In this document: piece after piece, positions 6,590-13,724 of the stretch
Layout: each line of letters starts with the position of its first letter
Numbering within the stretch: the first letter of the stretch is position 1
Assembly (NCBI GenBank): GCA_002455955.1
Contig: DKLZ01000087.1
Location: forward strand, 1 to 16,008
Direction: 5' to 3'
From: Dehalococcoidia bacterium UBA6627
Lineage (GTDB): Bacteria > Chloroflexota > Dehalococcoidia > UBA2979
Length of the DNA stretch: 16,008 bases
Program-made: the position numbers and the translations under genes
The notes under the pieces: model-generated
Told to the model about the DNA's origin: nothing
Database searches by the model: none
The model's input: the letters and a program-made list of their open reading frames with translations, nothing else

Positions 6590-7900
6590 ATGGTGCGTCT
6601 GAGTGATCTTCATCCCGAAGAAGCTGAGAACATGCTCCGTGTCCCTCCAGCGGACATAGCTCCAGGATCGTGGATCACACCCAAACCTCTTGCCGAGTCC
6701 ACTGTTGCACTGCTCACAACTTCCGGACTACATCGACGCGATGACCCACCCTTTCTCCCAGGCGCATTGGACTATCGTCTCATTCCGGCCGACGTCGACT
6801 TCGGCGACCTTACTTGCTCGCACCACAGCACTAACTGGGATCGGTCAGCTTTGCAACAAGATCCAAACGTCGTGCTGCCGTTGGAACGGCTGCATGAACT
6901 AGCCTCGGCCGGCGAAATCGGGAGTGTTGCCAACTGGCATTACGCTTTCATGGGTGGCGTTCCCGACCCCGAAAAACTTGAGCCAAGTGCTAGAGAAGTC
7001 GGACGACTACTGCGGCAAGATGGGGTGGATGCGGTAGTACTAGTCCCAGTCTGACCAGCATGCACACGTGCCGTAGGCGCAATAAGTCACTTCATCGAAC
7101 GAGAGGGAGTCGCCACCACCAGCATCTCCTTAATTCGTGAACACACCGAACAGATTCTCCCACCTCGTGCTCTCTGGGTTCCATTCTACTTTGGCCGACC
7201 ACTCGGCATCCCGAGCGATCCTGACTTTCAAACTGGTGTCCTTCGAGCAGCGCTTGATCTACTTCCAACCGCTACCGAACATACAATCGCAGATTACCCC
7301 ATTGAGGCCCCCGAGGAATCCTTCTCTGATACTTGGGCATGCCCAGTCTCTTTCGCAAGCCCCGATGCCGACACACCCACCGGCCGACTACGTGGAGAAG
7401 TTCAGCGACTACGCCCCTGGTGGGAGGAAACATACCGATCACGCAAGCGCTCACTCATCGGTGCTAGTGGTGGACGACCAGAGCACATCGAATCGATGGT
7501 AGAGTTCCTTAGCGCGATGGCGAACGGGGCACCATTTGACCGAGTGCCCGAAAATCTCGACACAGTGCCATGGACGGCACCAATGCCGCTCCTAATACGC
7601 CACGTCGCGGAAGATGTACGTCTTTACTATCAGGAGGCTGCCGCATCACAACCGGGAAACGTTGCCCCATCGCACAAAGCCCTTAATACCTGGATCTTCA
7701 ACGAAACCGCACTAGGAGAAACGATCATTGAGATCGGAAGGCGTATGTCGGAAGCCGATGACAAACGAATACTCGCCGTGCGCTTCCTCATGATCCCGGA
7801 AGGCTTCTGGCCTGATGGGCCAACAGGCCCTCCAAGGAACGACTCCGGAGCTCGTATTACTGACGAAATACTCGACTGGGTCGCAGGTCGTCGTCCCTGA
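6590..7900 (+). CDS. GrdB-like (glycine/sarcosine/betaine reductase B family) selenoprotein, in-frame TGA read as Sec
   Basis: Read through one in-frame TGA (7052-7054), this frame gives a protein of 436 residues resembling the glycine/sarcosine/betaine/D-proline reductase selenoprotein B family. Before the TGA are the family segments STVALLTTSGLH, DPPF, DYRLIPADVD, DPNVVLPLERL, GEIGSVANWHYAFMG and DGVDAVVLVPV. After it comes PACTRAVGAISHFIEREGV, then PPRALWVPFYFGRPLG, and the frame stays open for 281 codons. The TGA is residue 155, where relatives have Cys or Sec in a (U/C)PxC motif, so U155 and C158 would form the redox pair. AAGGA 9 bases before the ATG supports this start. No GrdA, GrdC-E, thioredoxin or sel genes are nearby, so it acts as a stand-alone protein of unknown substrate. 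The alternative is a gene broken by a Cys-to-stop mutation. Confidence 0.83.
7052..7054 (+). other. In-frame UGA codon, probable selenocysteine insertion site
   Basis: The TGA lies between GTC and CCA in the motif LVPV-U-PAC, at the family's redox position. It is the only stop in a 437-codon frame. It is followed by C, which is known as a weak termination context for UGA. TGA ends at least six other genes in this window, so general reassignment of the codon is unlikely. Confidence 0.8.
7052..7089 (+). promoter_or_regulatory. Candidate bacterial SECIS element
   Basis: Immediately after the in-frame UGA, GUGCC (7068-7072) pairs with GGCGC (7076-7080), including one U-G pair, around the loop GUA. 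The loop starts 18 bases after the UGA. The bases UGAC at 7052-7055 can also pair with GUCA at 7086-7089, closing an element of 38 bases. The size, the distance and a loop beginning with GU agree with known bacterial SECIS hairpins. The large internal loop makes the lower part uncertain. Confidence 0.5.
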
Positions 7901-7954
7901 GTCGAACAACGAATTTTCACCCTTGAACATATACACGAGAGACTTCACTCCCAT

Positions 7955-7973
7955 GACGGCATTAACCGCCGTC
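7955..7973. terminator. Possible hairpin at the 3' end of the second hot-dog gene
   Basis: GACGGC and GCCGTC pair around a seven-base loop that contains the minus-strand stop codon TAA (7964-7962). It lies between converging genes, but no T-run follows on either strand, so it is only a weak terminator candidate. Confidence 0.25.
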
Positions 7974-8867
7974 TGGAAATTCATCTGACCAAAGAGGTGA
8001 CGAACCTTTCAAGAAACGAATCTGTGTCGTTGTCTTTGCTACTAGTTTTCCGTCCGGTTCGAGCAGACGTGCCTCGTACCATGCATACTCGGATCGCTTC
8101 GAAGTACCAACAGCAACCAGTTCACTCTCGCTTAAATAATCATGATCTTGAAACACTGGACCCTCAACGTGTTTGACTTCTTGCGCGCCAAGCATGCTCA
8201 CGATATCTCCACTGTGTAGATTGAGTTGGTTCGCCGATTGTCCAGCAAGGGTTGGAATGTTCGCGGGATTCGCTATCGGACCACCCCAGGGTGACGCTGT
8301 CCTGAACCAATCTGCTGGTGCGATTGAACCAATAGGTTCCTTAGCGAGTTGCTCGCTATCGATCCTTACCGGAAGTGCCTCCGAAGTCGTTCCTACAACA
8401 TGTTCAGCAAGAATCCTTACCTCCTCGGACCCAGAGGTATTAAGAATCATCTGATGTGTCAGTGAACCACCGGGGGGCTCCCCGATCTCAGCCGTACCAT
8501 TCACCAAGTGCAACCCGTCGCTCTGACGTTCAACCCATATCTGGACGCGTTCGTCGGCACCTCCCATCTCAGGATCTTGAAGACCGATCCGGACATAGTC
8601 ACCGTGCATCGTCGGCTTAATAAACATAGAAGCTACGCCACCGCGCTCGAACCATTCCTCTCCGAAACCAGCTAATAACACTCTGGGCATTTGTGCTACA
8701 TGTACCGTCCCTCGCACGACACCACCCTGAAATCCAACGCGCTTTGCAATTTCGTCGTTCTGAACAGCTCCTTTAGAGTCCGCCCAGTAGTTCTCAACCA
8801 TGCGAAATGGTGTGAACAATGCGCCTTCATCATCGACAATCTCACCGACGTCATATTCCTGATACAC
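7962..8867 (-). CDS. MaoC-like / double hot-dog fold protein
   Basis: This 301-residue protein is most likely another two-domain hot-dog protein of the acyl-CoA hydratase/thioesterase superfamily. The N-terminal domain has FRMVENYWADSKG, then IAKRVGFQGGVVRGTVHVAQMPRVL, then GGVASMFIKPTMHGDYVRI, which parallels the hot-dog helix and following strands. The C-terminal part includes PVFQDHDYLSESELVAVG and YEARLLEPDGKLVAKTTTQIRFLK. I do not see the DxNPxH catalytic motif of (R)-hydratases, so function is open. The start is GTG at 8867 with AGGAG 6 bases upstream. A perfect palindrome sits about 18 bases before the start and could be an operator. It converges on the GrdB-like gene with about 60 bases between stops; no operon partner is evident. 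Confidence 0.65.
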   Translation of the reverse strand: MYQEYDVGEIVDDEGALFTPFRMVENYWADSKGAVQNDEIAKRVGFQGGVVRGTVHVAQMPRVLLAGFGEEWFERGGVASMFIKPTMHGDYVRIGLQDPEMGGADERVQIWVERQSDGLHLVNGTAEIGEPPGGSLTHQMILNTSGSEEVRILAEHVVGTTSEALPVRIDSEQLAKEPIGSIAPADWFRTASPWGGPIANPANIPTLAGQSANQLNLHSGDIVSMLGAQEVKHVEGPVFQDHDYLSESELVAVGTSKRSEYAWYEARLLEPDGKLVAKTTTQIRFLKGSSPLWSDEFPDGG

Positions 8868-9161
8868 ACGCTTCTCCTCAATGTGTGACGCTTACGTCAC
8901 TCCTCCGGCCTGCTTAAAGCAAGTGACAACTACCTACAGACAAAGAAATCAAACTTCAGAACCGCCAATTGCATAACACTGCTACGAAATACGAATCATA
9001 TGTATCGCATGTCGATGAGAAGTCCCTACATTTATACGGCTACTACCAGTCAAGATGGTGAAAATGTTTGTTCCTACTATTCACGGCATCAGCAGTGCAT
9101 AAATCGTATCCGCGATATCGCTACGGCAGAACAGCTCAAATAGAGCGTTTGCCAGTGAATA
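8868..9161. other. Intergenic region upstream of the second hot-dog gene
   Basis: These 294 bases lie between the end of the metal permease gene and the start of the hot-dog gene, both on the minus strand. I see no ORF with family features, no tRNA and no strong terminator. It holds the palindromes GTGACGcttaCGTCAC (8885-8900), TGCTTAAAGCA (8911-8921) and GCGATATCGC (9112-9121), and presumably the promoter of the hot-dog gene. Confidence 0.4.
8885..8900. promoter_or_regulatory. Palindrome GTGACG-N4-CGTCAC, possible operator
   Basis: A perfect six-base inverted repeat with a four-base spacer lies just before the ribosome-binding site of the minus-strand hot-dog gene. Its place and symmetry fit a dimeric repressor site, such as a TetR or GntR family operator. 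No regulator gene is adjacent. Confidence 0.35.
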
Positions 9162-10058
9162 TCACGCATGAGTGCTGCCGAAGCTGCCTCCGAGACGAAT
9201 ATTACGGCCACGGAACGAGGACCAAGTAAACACACAGACAAAAGCGGCAACATCGACAAGCACCACAGTTGCGCCCGAGGAAATATCAGCGAACCAACTG
9301 AGATAAATGCCGATGAATCCACCCGCAGCTCCTGTGGCGACAGAGATGAGCACCATGCGATGGAAAGAATCAGTAGCGAGTCGAGCAACAATGGGAGGAA
9401 TAACAATAGCGGCAGCGATCATTGTGACACCCAGAACTTGCATTGATATTACAACTGTACCGGCAAGAGCCAGTGAGAAAAGAGCGTCTACCCACCCAGT
9501 CGCGATACCAAAAAATCGAGCTACGTCAGGATCGAAAGTTGTAAAAAGAAGCTGGCGGTAACTCAAAAAGACGACAAAAACGACGAGTACGCTTACCACC
9601 ACAATCGCAATCAGGTCATCGTTCCCTACGCCAAGAATATCCCCGAAGAGAGCAGCATCGAAACTTCTTGTGAAAGTTCGTGCTCTAGAGATTAGCGCAA
9701 TTCCAATAGCAAAACTGGCAGTAGTGACAATCCCAATCGCAGCATCTGCACCCACAGTCGGGCGGTGACGTGTTGTGAGATTGATCAATAGTGCTGCGAG
9801 AAAACCCCAAATTGTGGCACCCACATAAAAATTCAATGACATCACATAGGAAACGACCGCGCCTCCAAAGATCGCGTGTGAAAGACCATGTCCGATATAA
9901 CTCATTCCCCGTAAAACAATGTAAACACCGAGTAGGCCGCAAACCCCTCCAACAATAGTTGCGGAAACCAAACCGCGAATGAAGAACTCGTACTCGAATG
10001 GCTCAAACAAGATGTTCCTCCGAGGTGGATTGGATGCGATCAGCTCCATGCGCACCAT
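9162..10058 (-). CDS. Metal ABC transporter permease (ABC-3 family, ZnuB/MntB type)
   Basis: This integral membrane protein of about 298 residues belongs to the ABC-3 permease family that imports zinc or manganese. It has eight or more hydrophobic segments. The stretch GVCGLLGVYIVLRGMSYIGHGLSHAIFGGAV is the family hallmark near the first helices, while GVTMIAAAIVIPPIVARL lies in the later loop that contacts the ATPase. I chose the ATG at 10058 because GAGAGG lies 9 bases upstream; an ATG at 10082 is also open but has no clear site. With either start, the gene overlaps the end of the ATPase gene by more than 50 bases, which suggests translational coupling. It is the last gene of the transporter set. 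Confidence 0.9.
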   Translation of the reverse strand: MVRMELIASNPPRRNILFEPFEYEFFIRGLVSATIVGGVCGLLGVYIVLRGMSYIGHGLSHAIFGGAVVSYVMSLNFYVGATIWGFLAALLINLTTRHRPTVGADAAIGIVTTASFAIGIALISRARTFTRSFDAALFGDILGVGNDDLIAIVVVSVLVVFVVFLSYRQLLFTTFDPDVARFFGIATGWVDALFSLALAGTVVISMQVLGVTMIAAAIVIPPIVARLATDSFHRMVLISVATGAAGGFIGIYLSWFADISSGATVVLVDVAAFVCVFTWSSFRGRNIRLGGSFGSTHA

Positions 10059-10887
10059 CTTTGAGGCCCTCTCCATTCGCATCAGCGTGCTGACCGAAGT
10101 GATGAGGTTGTTCAGCCACCAATGTCAGTCCTTGATATTCAAGGACAGGCATTTCAGCACCATAAGTTGCCATTAGAATCTCGGAGGTAAAGATGTCAGA
10201 AGGAGAACCAGCAGCAATGAGTGTCTCGTTGATGCAGATCACCCATGGAAGATGAGCGGCGACAGCGTTTAACTCATGCGTGGTTAGCACAATCGTGATC
10301 CCTTGGTGGTTTAGCTCATCAAGTAGATGGAGTATCTCGTCTCGGGTACGGATGTCGACCCCATTGGTTGGCTCATCGAGAAGAAGCAGTGCTGGATCGT
10401 GAGCGAGTGCACGAGCTAGAAAGACTCGCTGTTGTTGTCCACCAGAGAGTCGACGAATGTGTCTCTTAGCGAATTCTCCAATGCTCAGCCTATCCATCAA
10501 ATCTTGCGCCCGAGCACGCTCAGAACGAGTAGGCCATGGCCAAAATCGATGGCCTTGGACACCCATCAATACCACTTCCTCTACAGTCACCGGAAAGTTC
10601 CAATCAACAGTTTCGAGTTGAGGGACATACGCGACGCGTGATCTGGCTGGTGATACTCCACCAGCAACATGGACAGCACCGCCGAAAAGACGAGTGTCTC
10701 GCAGTATGGTCCGCAAGATAGTGGTCTTACCTGAGCCTGAAGGACCTAGAATGCCAACGAAGTCGCCAGTAGATATCTCGAAGCTAACATCGCGAATCGC
10801 AGGCTCATTCTGATAACCAGCAGTTACATCTTCGAACTTGACGATCGGTCCACCGGCATCAGTGAGATGAGGAACTGGGTGAAGCAT
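10003..10887 (-). CDS. Metal ABC transporter ATP-binding protein (ZnuC/MntA type)
   Basis: This 294-residue ABC ATPase powers the metal importer from the cytosolic face. Seen in order are Walker A GPSGSGKTT (48-56), the Q-loop Gln90 in YVPQ, the signature LSGGQQQR (147-154), Walker B LLLLDEP (167-173) and the switch His204 in TTHE. The segment VDWNFPVTVEEVVLMG is typical of ABC transporters for zinc and manganese. The C-terminal tail after about 250 is longer than usual, Gly/His/Asp rich and probably disordered. It starts 3 bases after the stop of the binding-protein gene and overlaps the permease gene, so all three are cotranscribed. Confidence 0.93.
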   Translation of the reverse strand: MLHPVPHLTDAGGPIVKFEDVTAGYQNEPAIRDVSFEISTGDFVGILGPSGSGKTTILRTILRDTRLFGGAVHVAGGVSPARSRVAYVPQLETVDWNFPVTVEEVVLMGVQGHRFWPWPTRSERARAQDLMDRLSIGEFAKRHIRRLSGGQQQRVFLARALAHDPALLLLDEPTNGVDIRTRDEILHLLDELNHQGITIVLTTHELNAVAAHLPWVICINETLIAAGSPSDIFTSEILMATYGAEMPVLEYQGLTLVAEQPHHFGQHADANGEGLKDGAHGADRIQSTSEEHLV

Positions 10888-10890
10888 TGT

Positions 10891-11997
10891 CTAACGTATC
10901 CAATCAGCAATACCACCAACCTGAACATATGAATCGTGCAAGTTCTCGTTAGGCAAGCCTAAATGAAGGGAATATTCGGCCGTACTCTCACCATCAAAGA
11001 TTGAACTCACATCGAATCCATCGAATGCTTGGGCGTTACCACCTAGCGCAGGGATCATCAACCGCATATTAGCCACCATAAGCCCAAAGTAGCTATGGTC
11101 TGAATCGCCCTGCTCACCTGGCAGGTCGTCGTCACGAAGCTCTGATATGAAAATTGCTCCTGACTCATCTGCGATCGTCTCAAGTACATCACTTGGGAAC
11201 ACTTCCGATCCGAAAACTGCAGGGATATCGGCTTCGCTTACCTGCCTAATCAAACCGGCGACCTCCCGCGGAGACGGATCAGAAAAATCGGAAGGTTGAA
11301 CAGCACCTATCACTTCGAATCCATATCGGTGTGCAAAATAAGGCCATGAGTCATGATAGGTAAGTAATCGTCGTTGCCCTTCTGGAATGGTCGCTACTGC
11401 TTCGACAATCGCCCTATCGAGAGCCTCTATACGAACGCGAAACGCATCGAGATTCGCAGTGAAATAAGTGGTGTTCGCTGGATCAAGGGCGACAAGTTCT
11501 CTTGTGATAGTTCGTGCATAGCTGAGTGCGAGAATCGGGTCAGTCCAGAGGTGAGGATTAGGCTTACCATCTGTCTCCGGAAACGAGAAATCGAACACCC
11601 ATTGATCCGGTCGTAGCGCTTCTTCGCCAAGCAATAGAACCACGGTATGCTGCGATCTATTGGCTTCTGCCAGACGGAGCAATTGATCTTCAAGCTGAAG
11701 TCCGTTGAGCACGATCAGATCAGCGTCACTAATCAACCGCACGACGGAGGGAGCAGGTTCGTATGTATGTGAATTCACTCCTTCGGGAACAACACCTTTA
11801 AGAGCGACTCGGTCGCCGGCTATTTGCTCGAGGATGCTAGTAATAGGAGAAACGCTGGTAACGATGTGAACCCGAGTGTCATCTGCATCAGAATCCGAAG
11901 CGCATGACAGGAAGACCAGGGACAAAGCACCCAATAAGATCATCAGGAGATGTCTCACTGATCGGTCAGTGTCATGTTCGAACAGGTTTATCCTCAC
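10891..11997 (-). CDS. Metal ABC transporter substrate-binding protein, probably zinc (ZnuA/TroA family)
   Basis: This 368-residue cluster 9 (A-I) solute-binding protein captures divalent metal outside the membrane for the permease and ATPase encoded next to it. Three likely ligands are histidines: His77 in VNSHTYEP, His149 in NPHLWTDP and His215 in YHDSWPYFAHRYG. Manganese-specific relatives usually have Glu at the third position, so His favours zinc. Acidic residues in FGSEVFPSD (Glu265) or further on may complete the site. The long His-rich loop of E. coli ZnuA is absent. A hydrophobic N-terminal stretch ends at LSC (Cys32), a lipobox-like site. The GTG start at 11997 has GGGGA about 10 bases upstream. 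Its position after zinc-free-type rpsN supports zinc. Confidence 0.88.
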   Translation of the reverse strand: MRINLFEHDTDRSVRHLLMILLGALSLVFLSCASDSDADDTRVHIVTSVSPITSILEQIAGDRVALKGVVPEGVNSHTYEPAPSVVRLISDADLIVLNGLQLEDQLLRLAEANRSQHTVVLLLGEEALRPDQWVFDFSFPETDGKPNPHLWTDPILALSYARTITRELVALDPANTTYFTANLDAFRVRIEALDRAIVEAVATIPEGQRRLLTYHDSWPYFAHRYGFEVIGAVQPSDFSDPSPREVAGLIRQVSEADIPAVFGSEVFPSDVLETIADESGAIFISELRDDDLPGEQGDSDHSYFGLMVANMRLMIPALGGNAQAFDGFDVSSIFDGESTAEYSLHLGLPNENLHDSYVQVGGIADWIR

Positions 11998-12065
11998 GGA
12001 ATGACCATCCCCACAACATCCCTTCCCCTACAAAGTAAAACGGTAAAAATCCGCAAATGCAGTCA

Positions 12066-12085
12066 AAGTCTTGTTTAGAAGACTT
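12066..12085. repeat. Inverted repeat between rpsN and the metal-binding protein gene
   Basis: AAGTCTT and AAGACTT form a perfect seven-pair stem around the six-base loop GTTTAG, about 70 bases before the start of the transporter operon. It might be an operator for the transporter or a weak terminator of rpsN, but no T-run follows on the minus strand. It does not match a Zur or MntR site I can recognise. Confidence 0.35.
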
Positions 12086-12137
12086 AAGCCGCAAAACCCT
12101 TGACAGAAGATACTTCAGGAAACGGACGCTGGGTCGC

Positions 12138-12443
12138 TTACCAACTCGATTTCTTGACGCCGGGAAGCATCCCTTTATTTGCCAATTCACGAAAGATGAT
12201 GCGCGAGACACCGAACTTACGCATATACGCACGAGGGCGTCCCGTGACACCACAACGATTCACAACTCGAGTCGCACTGGAATCCCGAGGTAACTTATTG
12301 AGCTTCCCGTATGCATCGAGTTTTTCATCCGGTGACGTTCCCGGATCGGAAATTATCTTCACAAGTTCGGTGCGTTTCTCGGCATAGCGTTTAACTAGCA
12401 CTCTGCGACGATCATTTTTCGCGAGGTTGGATTTCTTAGCCAT
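12138..12443 (-). CDS. rpsN: 30S ribosomal protein S14, zinc-free (C-) type
   Basis: This 101-residue protein is ribosomal protein S14, which helps assemble the head of the 30S subunit. It has the long form of E. coli S14, with MAKKS at the N-terminus, LPRDSSATR in the middle, and TGRPRAYMRKFGVSRI followed by PGVKKSSW at the end. The short form has two CxxC pairs that bind zinc; here only one cysteine (Cys64) remains, so this is a zinc-independent version. In many bacteria such paralogues are induced under zinc limitation by Zur, and this one sits directly upstream of a zinc-type ABC importer on the same strand, 140 bases away. Whether the genome has a second S14 cannot be seen. The ribosome-binding site is weak (AGGG, 11 bases upstream). 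Confidence 0.95.
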   Translation of the reverse strand: MAKKSNLAKNDRRRVLVKRYAEKRTELVKIISDPGTSPDEKLDAYGKLNKLPRDSSATRVVNRCGVTGRPRAYMRKFGVSRIIFRELANKGMLPGVKKSSW

Positions 12444-12596
12444 ACAGTGTGTTGCCCTGTCCTAAACGGTGAGTGACGAGTATGGAGTGCGATCGACTCG
12501 ACAGCAACGCATTCCAATAGAAACTTACGAGATCTACGCTACCACCTACCGTGGCTTATTATTAATTGAACAGGCCAGATTCCTGAACGCCTCTTC

Positions 12597-12611
12597 TAAA
12601 ACAATGTTTTA
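12597..12611. repeat. Palindrome TAAAAC-AAT-GTTTTA upstream of rpsN
   Basis: This is a perfect 15-base palindrome about 155 bases before rpsN on its upstream side. Zur and other Fur-family sites are AT-rich palindromes of this length, but the sequence does not match a known consensus, and arms of six bases occur by chance several times in a window this size. Confidence 0.2.
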
Positions 12612-12652
12612 TCGACCTGGCTGCCACTCACAGTTCTGCACATATTGGAGCG

Positions 12653-12678
12653 AAAAAAAGAAGAACGACTTGTGCTTC
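12653..12678 (-). terminator. Probable Rho-independent terminator after the enoyl-CoA hydratase gene
   Basis: On the minus strand, GAAGCAC pairs with GTTCTTC (one C-T mismatch) around a five-base loop, and seven Ts follow at once (12659-12653). It lies 15 bases after the stop of the enoyl-CoA hydratase/isomerase gene. The stem is modest, but the T-run and position fit. Confidence 0.5.
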
Positions 12679-12692
12679 AGGATCACTCGAGG

Positions 12693-13478
12693 TTACTTAT
12701 CGAAAAATTTCGGTTCTCGTTTCTCATTGAAAGCGCTCAACGCCTCGGCATGTTCAGGCCAGTTTCGTGCAATACGATCGCGGACTTGTTCACGTTCCAT
12801 CACGAGGTCCAGTCTGCTTTCGGACGGGTTGTCAGCAAGAAGTTGCTTCACCAGCATGACCGCAGGGGTCGGATTTGCTGCAAGCTCTCGCGCCTTCTTC
12901 ATAGCAGCTTCCATTAGTTGATCAGGCTCAACTACCTCTGTAACAAGTCCTATCCGCATTGCTTCGTCTGCGTCGACCATCCTCCCTGTCAGGCACATGT
13001 CTGTCGCGTGTCCCAAGCCTACAAGCTGAGGGAGCAGACGAGTCGAACCCAGCTCTGGCATCAACCCCACCTTGATAAAGCGAATCGAAAGTAAAGCATC
13101 CGTCGAAGCGATCCGAACATCACCTGGCAGCGTCATCGTCAGTCCAACACCAACCGCATACCCATTCAGCGCGAAAACCGATGGTTTAGAAATTCTCAGA
13201 AGATCGGTAATTGAATTGGAAAAATTGGATTCTTCAGATCGACTTGGAGTTTCATCTATACGACGGGAAAATCTGTCAAGGTCAGCTCCTGCGCAAAACG
13301 CGCGACCTTCTCCGGTCACAACGAAGGCACCAATATCATCATCGTCATTCCAACGCTGAATTTGATCCTCCATCTCTCCTGCCATCTCAGGACCCCAGGC
13401 ATTCAGTTTCTCGGGTCTATTTAACCGTATGATCCCAACTCGACCATCGGTCTCACTAAGAATCTGTTCATATGCCAT
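12693..13478 (-). CDS. Enoyl-CoA hydratase/isomerase (crotonase) family protein
   Basis: This crotonase-fold protein of 261 residues acts on acyl-CoA thioesters, probably in fatty acid or related beta-oxidation. The oxyanion-hole segments are present: AFCAGADL (60-67) and NGYAVGVG (105-112). Both catalytic glutamates of classical enoyl-CoA hydratase seem replaced: Thr at the CELA position and Phe at the QPE position. Instead GLMPELGS carries Glu142, the place of the catalytic acid in delta3,delta2-enoyl-CoA isomerases and PaaG-type isomerases. I therefore favour isomerase over hydratase. The ATG at 13478 has GAAGGGG about 8 bases upstream and matches the usual family N-terminus; the 28 codons upstream in frame are not conserved in character. 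It is divergent from the membrane protein gene, with a terminator-like hairpin downstream. Confidence 0.88.
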   Translation of the reverse strand: MAYEQILSETDGRVGIIRLNRPEKLNAWGPEMAGEMEDQIQRWNDDDDIGAFVVTGEGRAFCAGADLDRFSRRIDETPSRSEESNFSNSITDLLRISKPSVFALNGYAVGVGLTMTLPGDVRIASTDALLSIRFIKVGLMPELGSTRLLPQLVGLGHATDMCLTGRMVDADEAMRIGLVTEVVEPDQLMEAAMKKARELAANPTPAVMLVKQLLADNPSESRLDLVMEREQVRDRIARNWPEHAEALSAFNEKREPKFFDK

Positions 13479-13724
13479 TTTCGACCCCTTCTCGAGAAAA
13501 ACATAAAGGCTTGGCGTATCAATTCCAAAAGTTATCGCGGCACAAATATTACCACTCGACAAAACGGACTACATACGCTCTCTCAATTCAGGAAATCGAG
13601 TCGATAATTCGGTACGGTATTTTAGGGATACTTAAGCGTCCATCTTCACGCGCATTCCAATTTTCTAAGGATTTCGACGGATTTCCGCTTAAATCCAGCA
13701 CATTCGTCGACAAAGGTGCTTCAG

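Noticed and set aside
6590..7054. A free-standing 154-residue protein ending at the TGA
   Set aside because: The family continues in the same frame directly after the TGA, so the short product would lack the redox motif and the whole C-terminal domain. I kept it as one selenoprotein, with a broken gene as the alternative.
7137..7502. Plus-strand ORF of 121 codons within the GrdB-like gene
   Set aside because: It is in a different frame from the family-like translation and its product has no recognisable features.
9089..9406. Minus-strand ORF of 105 codons at the end of the permease gene
   Set aside because: It overlaps the permease in another frame; its hydrophobic character is a by-product of the membrane protein gene.
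12469..12921. Plus-strand ORF of 150 codons before and over the crotonase gene
   Set aside because: It runs antisense into a well-supported crotonase gene and its Ser/Arg-rich translation looks like a shadow.
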